Shown here: positions 52,475 to 63,408 of the stretch, piece after piece
Position numbering within the stretch: the stretch's first letter is position 1
Layout of the letters: each line of letters opens with the position of its first letter
Assembly (NCBI GenBank): GCA_963736235.1
Contig: CAVTOR010000018.1
Location: forward strand, 87,963 to 151,962
Origin: CAVORB01 sp963736235
GTDB taxonomy: Bacteria > Pseudomonadota > Gammaproteobacteria > Chromatiales > Chromatiaceae
Direction: 5' to 3'
DNA length: 64,000 bases
Program-made: the position numbers and the translations under genes
Notes under the pieces: generated by a model
The model's input: only the letters and a program-made list of their open reading frames with translations
Database searches by the model: none
Told to the model about the DNA's origin: nothing

Positions 52475-52584
52475 GTCACGCGAGCAAGTCCACGCGCTCA
52501 TCGGCGGGAACGCGAGCCCTGTTGATAACAATAGACCCCCACCGCGGCCGATCATCCGCTCCCAGCCGCAAAGGAACCAGCCCG

Positions 52585-54986
52585 ATGGAACCCTGCACAC
52601 CGGTCCGCCCCACCGAGCTCTACCATGCCTGCGACCTGTCGGCTATGGCGTTCGAGACCACGGCCACCCTGGAACCCCTGAGCGCGAGCATCGGGCAAGA
52701 GCGCGCCGTCGAGGCGATCGATTTCGGCGTCGGCATACCGCATGAGGGCTACAACCTCTACCTCATGGGCTCTGCCGGCCTCGGCAAGCATCGCCTGATC
52801 GAGGGCATTCTCGATGAACGCCGCCACGGCGCATCCGCGCCCGACGACTGGTGCTACGTCGCCGACTTCGACGACCCGCACCGGCCCGCCGCCCTGCGCC
52901 TGCCGCCGGGGCGGGGATCGCGGCTGCGCCGGGACATGCGACAGCTGGTGGAGGACCTGCTCAACGCCGTCCCCGCCGCCTTCCAGAGCGAGGAATACAA
53001 CCGCCGGGCGGAGGCGACTGCAGAAGGAGTTCAAGGAGCGTGAGGAAGAGGCCGCCGGGGCCATCGGCCGCAAGGCCAAGGAACGCGGCATCGCCCTCAT
53101 CCACACGCCCACTGGCTACACCCTGGCCCCGGTCAGGGATGGCCATATCCTTGACCCGGAGGAGTTCGGAAAGCTCCCGGAAGAGGAAAAGGAGCATCTC
53201 GGGAAGCTCATCGACGAGCTGCGCGAGGACCTGCAGAAGACCCTCAGTCAGGTCCCCCTCTGGCAGCGCGAGATGCACCGCCGCTTCAAGGAACTGAACC
53301 GGGAGATCACTGAGAACACGGTCAGGACACTGATACAGGAGCTGGAGACGAACTACTCCGACCTGCCGCCGGTGCTGGACTACCTGGGGGCGGTGCGCCG
53401 CGACGTAGTCGACAACGGAGAGCTCTTTCGCCAGGGCGACGGCGAGGAAGGCAAGGCCCCGAATCCCGACGCGCCGCCCTTCACCCGCTATCAGGTCAAC
53501 CTGCTGGTGGACAATGCCGACCTGGACGGGGCGCCGGTGGTCTACGAGGACAACCCGACCTACGTCAACCTGGTGGGGCGCATCGAGCACATCGCCCGCA
53601 TGGGCACCCTGGTGACCGACTTCACCCTCATCAAATCGGGCGCCCTCCATCGGGCCAACGGCGGCTTCCTGATCCTCGACGCGTTGCGCCTGCTCACCAA
53701 CCCCTTCGCCTGGGATGCCCTGAAGCGGGTGCTGCGCTCGCGCGAGATCCGCATCGAGTCCCTCGAACGCCTGTTGAGCCTCGCCAGCACCACCTCCCTG
53801 GAGCCCGAGCCCATTCCGATCCGGCTCAAGGTGGTGCTGGTGGGAGAGCGCACTGCTCTATTACCTGCTCAAGGCCTACGACCCGGACTTCGGCCAGCTG
53901 TTCAAGGTGGCCGCCGACTTCTCCGAGGACATGCCCCGCGCGCCGCAGCAGGACCACCTGTACGCCCGCCTGGTGGCCTCGTTGCAGCAGCAAAAGCGGT
54001 TGCTGCCCCTGACCAGACGCGCAGTGGAGCTGGTCATCGAGCAGGCCGCGCGCCGGGCCGCGGACGGCGAACGCCTGTCGATGCACCTGGGCGGTCTCTC
54101 GGACCTGCTGCAGGAGGCGGACTACCATGCCCGCGCGGCGCGTGCCGAGGCCATCGACCGCGCACACGTGGAGGCCACCGTGCGCGCCCAGCACCACCGC
54201 CTCGACCAGCTGCGCGAGCGTCTCCAGGAGCAGATCCTGCGCGGCACCCTGCTGATCGACACCAAAGGCGTGCAGCTCGGCCAGATCAACGGCCTGTCGG
54301 TGATCGACCTCGGCGATTACGCCTTCGGCACGCCTACCCGCATCAGCGCCACGGCGCGACTCGGCAACGGCGAGGTGGTGGACATCCAACGCGAGGTCGA
54401 CCAGGGCGGCCCGATCCACGCCAAGGGGGTGCTGATCCTCTCCTCCTACCTCGGCCGGCGCTACGCCAGGTTCCAACCCTTGTGCCTGTCCGCGAGCCTG
54501 GTGTTCGAGCAGACCTACGGCATGGTGGAGGGGGACAGCGCCTCGGTGGCGGAGCTCTGCGCCCTGCTCTCTGCCATCGGGGACCTCCCGCTGCGGCAAT
54601 CGGTCGCGGTCACCGGCTCCGTCAACCAGCACGGGGAGGTCCAGGCCATCGGCGGGGTGAACGAGAAGATCGAGGGCTTCTTCGATATCTGCAACGCACG
54701 GGGCCTCACCGGCGACGAGGGTGTGATCATCCCCGCCGCCAACCGTAGGCACCTGATGCTGCGGCCAGACGTGGTAACCGCTGCCGAGCAGGGTCGTTTC
54801 CACGTCTGGGCCGTGAGCCACGTCGACCAAGCGATGGAACTGCTCACCGGCCAGCACGCGGGGCTACCGGACCAGGAGGGAATCTACCCCACCGACAGCA
54901 TCAACGGTCAGGTCCAGCAGCGGTTGGCGGAGTTCTTCGCCGTGCGTCAGCACTTGATCGGCCAAGGTCATCAGATGGACGACTGA
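52585..54986 (+). CDS. Lon-like ATP-dependent protease (LonB/YcbZ type), two apparent frameshifts
   Basis: This AAA+ Lon relative has an N-terminal substrate region, a nucleotide site LYLMGSAGLGKHRLIEGILD (Walker A reading GKH rather than GKT/S), a coiled-coil insert (EFKEREEEAAGAIGRKAKER) and sensor segments (ALHRANGGFLILDALRLLTN). A C-terminal protease domain has the catalytic serine in MVEGDSASVAELCALLSAIG and lysine in AIGGVNEKIEGFFDICNARG. Frames break near 53027 and 53853, each by one extra A, joining RRAEA to LQKEFKE and VGER to LLYYLLKAYDPDFGQLF. The restored protein is about 800 residues, normal for this type. Confidence 0.9.
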
Positions 54987-55704
54987 CCCCGGCGAGGAAG
55001 CGGTCCAGAATCGGTTCCAGGGCCTCGCCGGGCCGGCCGACCACGGCCAGGTTGCCAAACCCGGCTGGGACAAGCACACCTGCTAGTCCGCTGGCCGCAA
55101 ACCGGTGCTCCCGCCGCGCGACCGCTCCGGGCAACAGCAGCAGGGTCACCGCGCCGCGTTTTCCCGGCACCACCAGATGGATGCCCGGGCGCGGACCGAT
55201 CAGACAGCGCCCGGCATAGGTCACCGGCCCGAGCCAAGAGGGGGCCTCGATGCCCAGGCCGCGCAACAGGACCTGCACCCTGCGCCGCGAGACAGGCCCC
55301 TTTTCCTGCAGGTGAGACGGTTCGGCCTGGATGTGGTCGATGATCAGTTTCCCCCAGTCGTCCCCCGAAACGGGCCCGCGCAGGCCGATCCAGATCGCGA
55401 TCAGGACCAGGGGCACGACGGCCAGCAGGACCGGCCGCCATCCACTGGCGCCCGTCCCGGGGGTGGTGTCCGAGGGGTCGACCTCATCGGCCAGCGCCGC
55501 GTGCAACCGATGCTCGAACGCCAATGCATCCGCCGCGGCTCGCGCACACGCGCCGCATCGGCCGACATGGGCGCGGAAGCCCGGATCCCGCGTGTGTGGG
55601 TCGATCAGAAGCGCGCGCCGGAACTGCTCGCAGCTCACGGCGCCACGGCCGGCGCGTTCGTCGCCACATGGCGGTCCTGTGTCTCCGTCTGGCCGGTCAC
55701 CCAT
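54901..55704 (-). CDS. DUF3379-type membrane protein, possible zinc-binding anti-sigma-like N-terminus
   Basis: The N-terminal cytoplasmic part has CEQFRRALLIDPHTRDPGFR and HVGRCGACARAA, an H-x3-C-x2-C pattern as in zinc-binding anti-sigma domains. One transmembrane segment follows (WRPVLLAVVPLVLIAIWIGL), then an extracytoplasmic domain with GPRPGIHLVVPGKRGAVTLL. DUF3379 genes usually lie beside an ECF sigma factor, but none is visible here. The start is uncertain (ATG 55704 or GTG 55638). The C-terminus overlaps the 3' end of the lon-like gene by 86 bp in this reading; a small frameshift there could shorten it. Confidence 0.6.
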   Translation of the reverse strand: MGDRPDGDTGPPCGDERAGRGAVSCEQFRRALLIDPHTRDPGFRAHVGRCGACARAAADALAFEHRLHAALADEVDPSDTTPGTGASGWRPVLLAVVPLVLIAIWIGLRGPVSGDDWGKLIIDHIQAEPSHLQEKGPVSRRRVQVLLRGLGIEAPSWLGPVTYAGRCLIGPRPGIHLVVPGKRGAVTLLLLPGAVARREHRFAASGLAGVLVPAGFGNLAVVGRPGEALEPILDRFLAGVSRPSDDLGRSSADARRRTPPTAAGPDR

Positions 55705-55834
55705 GTGTCATAGGACCGCCGTCAGGCACCCTTCATGACAGGGCCTCAGCGGGATCACGCCAACCGGGTTGTGATAGGCTGACCACTACCGGGAACGGCG
55801 GTGCCGCACCGCAGTTGTTTGGCGGAATCACTGC

Positions 55835-57236
<1,402 letters not shown>

Positions 57237-57382
57237 TATCCGCTTGAAAAACCGCCCGTTAGCCTGTGTGGCCGCGCTGATCCGAGGTGCGCAGAAGACG
57301 GACGCGTCCCGTAAGGCCTGGGCAGGGGCCGCCCACGATAGCGGCAAAGCGAGCCGGCGCCGCCAGCTCGCCTCCGGCTGGT

Positions 57383-59782
57383 TCAGGGAACCATGTAGCG
57401 CAGCTCGTTGAAATTGGCCGTGATATCGACGACGTCGCCGACCGCGACCAGCCCCTCGTAGTCCTGCCGCAGCTTCGCCGCGCGCCGCTTGGAATATGTC
57501 TCTAGCCGATCGACCGCGAGCACCAGCTCTGGCGCCGAGGGAACGCGCGGCGGCAACATGACGATCCGGATGATGCGGATATCCTTGCCTAGGGCATAGT
57601 CGAGAAATGCGCCTCGCTCGAGCCGGCCGCGAAACTCGTAGTCGGCCAACGCAGTGATCTTGTATCTGGCCTGGTTCGGGACGCGCTCCTTGACCAGGAA
57701 GACGTCCATCTCAGCGCGCCCGCACTGTTCCATCTGTTGCCAAAGACGGTCGGTGCGGGCCGGTGAGGTGATGGCGGAGAAATCGAACTTGCCATCCGCG
57801 GTCTCGAAAAAGGACGCGATAGGACCGGGTTTTTGATTCAGGCCGACCTTCGCCGACGGGGAGTTGCTCCCTTTCGCCCGGAAATAGAGCACTGGCAGCG
57901 CGGTCGCGGCCTCCACGAAAAATGAGGAGTACATCCGCGAAGCAGCCGCTTGGAGGGAATGCGACCGCTCGACGCGCAACGTCGATTGCTGTTTTTCCAA
58001 GAAGATCGAGAGAGCGCGGATGAATCCACGCTGCCGGTCGGGCTCCTGCAAACGCAACCGCAACAGCGTCTCGTCGCCGGACTCCGTGTTGGCAACCCGG
58101 TATGGCACCCGCTCGAAGCTCCCGCGCAGGCGAGCCAGCAGCCCTGCATTCTCCGTCAGGCCCGACAAGGTGACACGCACCAGGGCGCCCGGCGCCACCC
58201 GCGGGGCATCCTCGGGAAGGAATATCGACATGCCGGTGAGGGAGATGTCTCCGGTCAACGCCTGGACGCTCCTGCCCTGCGTTTCCAGGGTAACGTGAAC
58301 CTGCAGCAGGTAACGCTCCTTCGCCCTGGTTCTCTCGACGTAGTCGATCGGAAGCAGCTCGGGTTTGCCCCCGCGCCGCTTTCCGGGCTCATCCACGTCT
58401 CGGTAGGGCGCCGCGGGTGTTGCCGACTCGTAGGGTCGTAGATTCCAGCCGCGAACCTCAGCGGTGAAATCCATCAGTGCACCGAGCGCGATGAGGCTGC
58501 TGCTGTCGTGCAGCAACTGCTCCGCATCCTCGGGTGACACCGCGGCCAGAGGTTCGAGCTCCCGCACCAGACGATGGCTGTCGGGTCTGCGCACCCTGCG
58601 CGCCACCACCTTGAACGCGCGGAAACCGTCTTCGTTGCGATGCTTCGCCAGACTTGCGTACCAGTCGGCATCCGTTCTGCACGAAAGGTCCATGAGGGTG
58701 CGGAGCTCGCCGCCATCAGGGGAGCGCCACACCGCGAGCATTGCCGCGACCTGCCCGTCGACATTCGCCATCTTCATGAAATGGCGCAGATGCCTGCGGC
58801 CGATGGTCTCGGCCAGACGGTTTTCTCCCGTCGCGGTATCGAAGGCCGAGAGCGATTGCTCGTTCACGCCATTGTAGAAAATCGCCTTGATCCGCACGCC
58901 GCGCATGCCGTCGCGGGCGAGGAAGAACGGAATCGACGCCGCGGAGTGCATGTAATGGCGCTCGGCCAGGAGAGATTCGGCGGTCAGCGAGGCGTCTTCC
59001 GCGTCCATGAGCAGCTTGCCGTCGCCGTTGTCTTCCTGCAGCGCGCCGAGACCGAGCAGGAACTTTGCCAGCGGGTTGGCGCTGCCCTCCTCGCACCGGA
59101 GCGCGAAGAAGAAGTCGTTGAGCTTGCGCACGATACGCACCACCCGGTACGTAACCAGCTGCTCCTTCAGCTCCGGGATGTCCGGAAACTTGATCTTGAC
59201 GACATCGTCTGCCTGGTAACCACCAGGCGAGGTTGTCCGTACCCTGACCCCCGTCTCCGAGATATCGCGGGTACGGCCTGTCAGGAGCTGCCCTTCGCCG
59301 ATGATCACGACGCGTGTGGTGTACTTGACCCGGTCGTTTCGCCGTTTCTCGAAATAGCCAAGCGAAAAGATATCGTGCAGCTGGTGCACCGCACCCTCGT
59401 CGGCACTCAGCTTGGCCCGCAAGCTCGGGGGAAGCGCGTCGGTGCCGGCGGGCGGGCGCTTCGGGTCTTGATCCGCTTTCGGCTTCGCGGCGGCGAGGAC
59501 GGCCTCGTAGCAGCCGACGGTGACCACGCCGCCATCCCGCCGCACACCCTCAAGGAAGAGCTTGCGCGACTCCCCATCCAGCCAGTAGATGCGGCGCCGA
59601 TAGCGGTAACGCCGACACGGCTCCGAGACGTACTGGCGCATATCCACGTCGTGCGTCCATTCCTGACGCAGGCGCAGCGCCTCGGCCCGGGCGAGAAACA
59701 CCTCTTCGCGGGAGAGGCCTTCTGAAAATTCCGACTCAAGCGCGGAATCAGTAGTTAGGTCAGTAGCCGCTTGATTTAGCAT
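57383..59782 (-). CDS. Large protein with two PilZ-like domains
   Basis: The 799-residue cytoplasmic protein has a first PilZ domain at about residues 145-240. That domain has the c-di-GMP motifs RRNDR (RxxxR) and DISETGVRV (D/NxSxxG). A middle region of about 230 residues contains ESLLAERHYMHSAASIPFFL and FLARDGMRGVRIKAIFYNGV. A second PilZ-like unit near 500-600 has GDISLTGMSIFLPED, and the C-terminal 200 residues are mixed. It probably binds c-di-GMP and acts as a signalling effector; the output is unknown. ATG at 59782 has GGGAGAAG upstream. Confidence 0.8.
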   Translation of the reverse strand: MLNQAATDLTTDSALESEFSEGLSREEVFLARAEALRLRQEWTHDVDMRQYVSEPCRRYRYRRRIYWLDGESRKLFLEGVRRDGGVVTVGCYEAVLAAAKPKADQDPKRPPAGTDALPPSLRAKLSADEGAVHQLHDIFSLGYFEKRRNDRVKYTTRVVIIGEGQLLTGRTRDISETGVRVRTTSPGGYQADDVVKIKFPDIPELKEQLVTYRVVRIVRKLNDFFFALRCEEGSANPLAKFLLGLGALQEDNGDGKLLMDAEDASLTAESLLAERHYMHSAASIPFFLARDGMRGVRIKAIFYNGVNEQSLSAFDTATGENRLAETIGRRHLRHFMKMANVDGQVAAMLAVWRSPDGGELRTLMDLSCRTDADWYASLAKHRNEDGFRAFKVVARRVRRPDSHRLVRELEPLAAVSPEDAEQLLHDSSSLIALGALMDFTAEVRGWNLRPYESATPAAPYRDVDEPGKRRGGKPELLPIDYVERTRAKERYLLQVHVTLETQGRSVQALTGDISLTGMSIFLPEDAPRVAPGALVRVTLSGLTENAGLLARLRGSFERVPYRVANTESGDETLLRLRLQEPDRQRGFIRALSIFLEKQQSTLRVERSHSLQAAASRMYSSFFVEAATALPVLYFRAKGSNSPSAKVGLNQKPGPIASFFETADGKFDFSAITSPARTDRLWQQMEQCGRAEMDVFLVKERVPNQARYKITALADYEFRGRLERGAFLDYALGKDIRIIRIVMLPPRVPSAPELVLAVDRLETYSKRRAAKLRQDYEGLVAVGDVVDITANFNELRYMVP

Positions 59783-60399
59783 CTTCTTCTCCCTCGCCAT
59801 CCTTATCCTCATCAGCGAACTCAGGCGCCGGGAGGGGCACGAACCCTCATCGCGGACGTCGCTTCGCCGCCTTCCCGATCCTCGTCGTTCACTCGTTTCC
59901 CGCAGGCAGTGAACCGCACCCATCGATACCTCTGATCGATCGGGCGCGTGCACACACTGCGTACGACGTCAACGAAGCAACCTCGTACCGGAAACGGTCA
60001 CGCAACCGCGTTGGGAGCGCAAACCGTGAGTTGGTTCTCACCGCGTAAAAAGGAACCCGTGAGCAGTTTCACAATTCGTGCCGAAACTCGTTAGCACCGA
60101 CTGTGGAGCTACGCGAGTGTCTTACGTGCGGGAAGCGACCGGCGCGAGCCACCGTCGCTCTTGGCCGACAGTTCTCGTTCCTTACCGGTGGCGCGAGGAC
60201 ACCCTTGTCGGAACAGCTACCGCTCGCTTGTCAACAGCGCGCGTGCCGTATGAAGGTTCAGCGGACCGCGCGGGATCGCGGAAACGTGAACACCTTCACG
60301 CCCTCACTCGCGCTTTCATGCAACAGTTTGGTTGCCACCATGCCGCCTGAATCCCAAAGAGGCTTACCAATATCCAAATTCGTCGACTGATCCCATGAT
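59783..60399. other. Divergent intergenic region between the double-PilZ gene and the hemerythrin gene
   Basis: About 617 bases without a convincing gene. A GTGA-N6-TCAC dyad (60059-60072) resembles a Crp-family site with one mismatch outside the core. A short frame from 60103 is in the same frame as the hemerythrin gene, separated from it by a TGA at 60388, so the hemerythrin N-terminus may be damaged. Confidence 0.4.
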
Positions 60400-60834
60400 T
60401 TGAGCGTGGGCATAAAGGAAATCGATGAGCAGCACATGAAGCTTATCGATCTGGTAAATGAGATGCACGAGGCGATAACCGAGCATCGGGCGTCAGACGT
60501 GACGATGAGAATTCTGGATGAGCTAATCGTCTACACGCAAACGCACTTCCAGACTGAAGAGGCGTTAATGAACATCCTGGAGTACGACGACTTCGAAGTA
60601 CATAAGGCGCTGCATGACGCGTTGATCCAACAAGTCAGCGATCTCAAGCTGAAGCTTCAATCCGGCAAGGCATCGATCAATTTCGAATTGATGCATTTCT
60701 TAAAGACATGGCTCACTAAGCATATCCTGGGCGATGATACCCAAATGGGCGCATATTTCATCAAGGTCAAAAAGACTCCTCGAAGCAATCGCTCAGTATT
60801 CCACCGCATGCGAACCGCTCTCGGATTGGCTTGA
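60400..60834 (+). CDS. Bacteriohemerythrin-like oxygen-binding protein
   Basis: The 144-residue protein has the full set of diiron ligands of hemerythrins: SVGIKEIDEQHMKLIDLVNE (His12), YTQTHFQTEEALM (His49, Glu53), FEVHKALHDAL (His68 and His72) and LKTWLTKHILGDDTQMGAYF (His108, Asp112 or Asp113). Bacterial single-domain hemerythrins bind oxygen and take part in oxygen sensing or delivery. The N-terminus starts unusually close to the first motif, at a TTG codon; family members normally have about ten more residues with a Trp. An indel just upstream is possible. Confidence 0.85.
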   Translation: MSVGIKEIDEQHMKLIDLVNEMHEAITEHRASDVTMRILDELIVYTQTHFQTEEALMNILEYDDFEVHKALHDALIQQVSDLKLKLQSGKASINFELMHFLKTWLTKHILGDDTQMGAYFIKVKKTPRSNRSVFHRMRTALGLA

Positions 60835-61089
60835 GCTTCGAGGCAAACTCCAGGAACCGGGCCTAGCGCCCCCGATCACAGCCGGCGACTTCGCCGGCAT
60901 CACCCGTGCCAAAATTCCGATCTGGGGCCCACGCTTCCAATCTCAGTTTCCGAATCGCGGGGCTGGCGCACGCGAGACCGAGCGCGTCGGTCTTATCAGC
61001 AAAGGCACCGTCAACCACGCAGGGCGCCGACATTTCGGTGCCGTGGCCCCAAAAAGAACCGGGCCGTCCCTGAACCCCAAACAGTGCGA

Positions 61090-62339
61090 TCACGAATAGT
61101 CCGCAACAAGCCTTCCAAAGGCCGACTGCCAGCCCCGGGCGAGTGAATCTCTGCCACCCGAGAAGGCCTTGTTCGCGAGAATCTCTTCGATCGGCTTGGG
61201 ATTTCCCCAGAAGAATCCCTGCCCCAACCCACAGCCCATTCGAACCAGTAGATGGTTCTGGTACTCCGTTTCGATCCCCTCGACGATAACGGACAGATTC
61301 ATTGAGCTGCCAAGGCCATGACGCCCTGCAACATCTTCTCGCTGCCCTCGACTTCACCGAGCCGGTTAATAAATGAGCGGTCGATCTTGACCGTATCGAC
61401 GTCGAGACGGGAGAGCTGGGACAGACTCGAATAACCCGTCCCAAAATCGTCGATGGCAATATGGAACCCGTGCGCCTTCGCCGCCTTGATCCAAGACTCG
61501 GAGCTTTCTTTCTCCGCAATATAGCCTTCCGTGATCTCGAGCTTGACGAGACCAGGGCTCAGCCCGACGCTGCGGGTGCAGTCTGCGGCGATATCGAGAT
61601 AGCCGCTGTCTTCCAGCTGGCGACCCGAGACGTTGACGCTGATGAACAGATCTCCATCGCCGATGCGGCTATTGATGATCCGAATACCCTCCAGCGCCTT
61701 CCTGAGCACGAACTCGTCGATGCCCCTGATCAGGTTCGTTTCTTCCGCCAGGGCCACGAACAGCTGCGGCGGCACATAGCCGTCGCGCGCGTGCTTCCAT
61801 CGCGCGAGCGCCTCGAACCCCACCACGCAACGGCTACGCAGATCGACAATCGGCTGATATACCACCTTGAGATGGCGGTTCTCGACCGCGTGGCGCAGCT
61901 CGCCCTCCATCTTGAACTTTTCCATAGCGCCGCCGTAGGTCTCGACCGCCTCGCCGAGGTCTCTTACCGGCCGCGCACCCGAACGATTTCTCAAGATGCA
62001 CACGGAGGACCTGTATCGAGCCGCAATGAGGCGCATCAGCAAGCTCGAGATCGGATCAGCCTGCCTCAGACGCTCACGCAGCTGGTCTCGGTGGATGACG
62101 CGAAGCTTGGTATCGTCCACGATGACTGCCGTGGCACTGCGTGGGGCGTCGTCGAGGATGGCCATCTCGCCCACGATTTCTCCGGGGCCGAGATGGCTGA
62201 GAACGATCTTCTCGTCTTCGAAGAGGGTTGAGATCTCAACCGTGCCGGATTCTATGATGTATGCCCGGTCGCCTTCCTCTCCTTCGCGGAAGAGCACGGT
62301 GCCTGCAAGATAATGCTCGATCGTGTCATTGGGTTCCAT
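61090..62339 (-). CDS. cNMP-binding/EAL-domain phosphodiesterase, apparent frameshift
   Basis: The N-terminal cyclic-nucleotide-binding fold (residues 1-125) has GTVLFREGEEGDRAYIIESG and LGPGEIVGEMAILDDAPRSA. The EAL domain (about 155-410) has GFEALARWKHARD (catalytic Glu), SVNVSGRQLEDSG (Asn), KLEITEGYIAE, AIDDFGTGYSSLSQLSRLDV (Asp-Asp) and VKIDRSFINRL (Lys). After QGVMALA the frame breaks near 61305. The expected MNLSVIVEGIETEYQNHLLV to GCGLGQGFFWGNPKPIEE follows in the next frame. All catalytic residues are present, so c-di-GMP hydrolysis gated by a nucleotide is likely. Confidence 0.87.
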
Positions 62340-62975
62340 GGACGTAAACACCGACTGCAATATCAGTCCTGGGGAAAACACAAACCCAACCGCAGGCCGC
62401 TCCGGGGTTTGGCGAGGACCGCGGGGATACCGCAACTGTCGTTGATCGTCACCTGCTGGATCCGTCCGGACCTCGCGGCCCATTCACCACTCCCGCCCTG
62501 TAAACGCAACCGCAACCCGATCCGCAGTGCCGGGGGCTCGGCGGCGGCGAATCGCAGAGTCGCGAGGAGCTTCACCGTATCGCCCTTTACCCGGCGAGAA
62601 CGTGCCCTTCGTCACGGGGAAACAGGGGAGATCGTCGATGGAGCGGGCAATCGTCAGGAATCGACTGGCGCTCGACCAGGCTCCGGGGCGATACGACGCA
62701 TCAAGCATTCAGGGCAGCGGGGCGTTGGATGGCGAACGACGGGCCACGACCCCGACCAACCACCCGCCGGTTTCATGGCCGCCGTCTACAAATGCAGAAC
62801 CGCCAATCTCGCCGGAGAAGCGCCGAGCCGGATCTTCGGCACCGCCGAGAAGGATCTCGCCATGACCAGACCGCAGGACATCGAGAACCTGTCGTCGGCA
62901 GAACCCGTATTTTCATGGTGCGAAGCAGGTGCGAACGGACCGATCGTGCACGCATGCAAATTTTCGAGGCCCTGG
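62340..62975. other. Intergenic region without a supported gene
   Basis: About 640 GC-rich bases between the EAL gene and the end of the small PilZ gene. Both neighbours read leftward. No family features are visible in any frame; decayed coding sequence is possible. The promoter of the EAL gene must lie here. Confidence 0.35.
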
Positions 62976-63408
62976 TTATTTTCCTTCGTTCCGGGATCGA
63001 TGATGGCCGATGACCACGTCACCGATGAGGCTACGGTCCGTTTCCGCGATATTCTCAAATCGGACCCCCATACCGCAGAGCGCGCGTGGCTCGGGAGCAC
63101 CGGATCGCGTCGACCAGACCACGCATGGCGGTGACATTGAGCGTGCGCTCCAGACCCGGGGGCGAGATGACTAGTTCGAAAGACTCGCCCAAACGCAACG
63201 GCTCACGGCAAGCGATGAAGGCCCCGGCCAGACTGATGTTCGTCGTTTCCGCTTGGTAGAAGGCATCGAATGCCTTGATGACCACGGGCCAACGAATGTC
63301 CGCCCGAGGAAACCAGCGAACATCCGCCGCGCTGTGCCGGCTACAGCCCTGTTTCCAGAATTCCGCGCAACGGCATAGCTCTGACGGCTGATTCTTCTGA
63401 ATGTGCAC
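62976..63408 (-). CDS. Small PilZ-domain protein, apparent frameshift
   Basis: The protein is about 143 residues long. It starts at GTG with GGGAG seven bases upstream (VHIQKNQPSELCRCAEFWKQ). The PilZ motifs are FPRADIRWPVVIKAF and ETTNISLAGAFIACREPLRL (NxSxxG), followed by SFELVISPPGLERTLNVTA. The frame then breaks near 63128. One extra C hides the expected continuation VVWSTRSGAPEPRALCGMGV, RFENIAETDRSLIGDVVIGH and a stop at 62976. It is likely a c-di-GMP receiver, next to the EAL gene and the double-PilZ protein. Confidence 0.8.

Noticed and set aside
61461..62231. Plus-strand frame antisense to the EAL-domain gene
   Set aside because: The minus strand encodes all EAL catalytic motifs.
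62313..63134. Plus-strand frame of 273 codons between the EAL and PilZ genes
   Set aside because: Its right end is antisense to the restored PilZ gene and the rest has no protein-like pattern.
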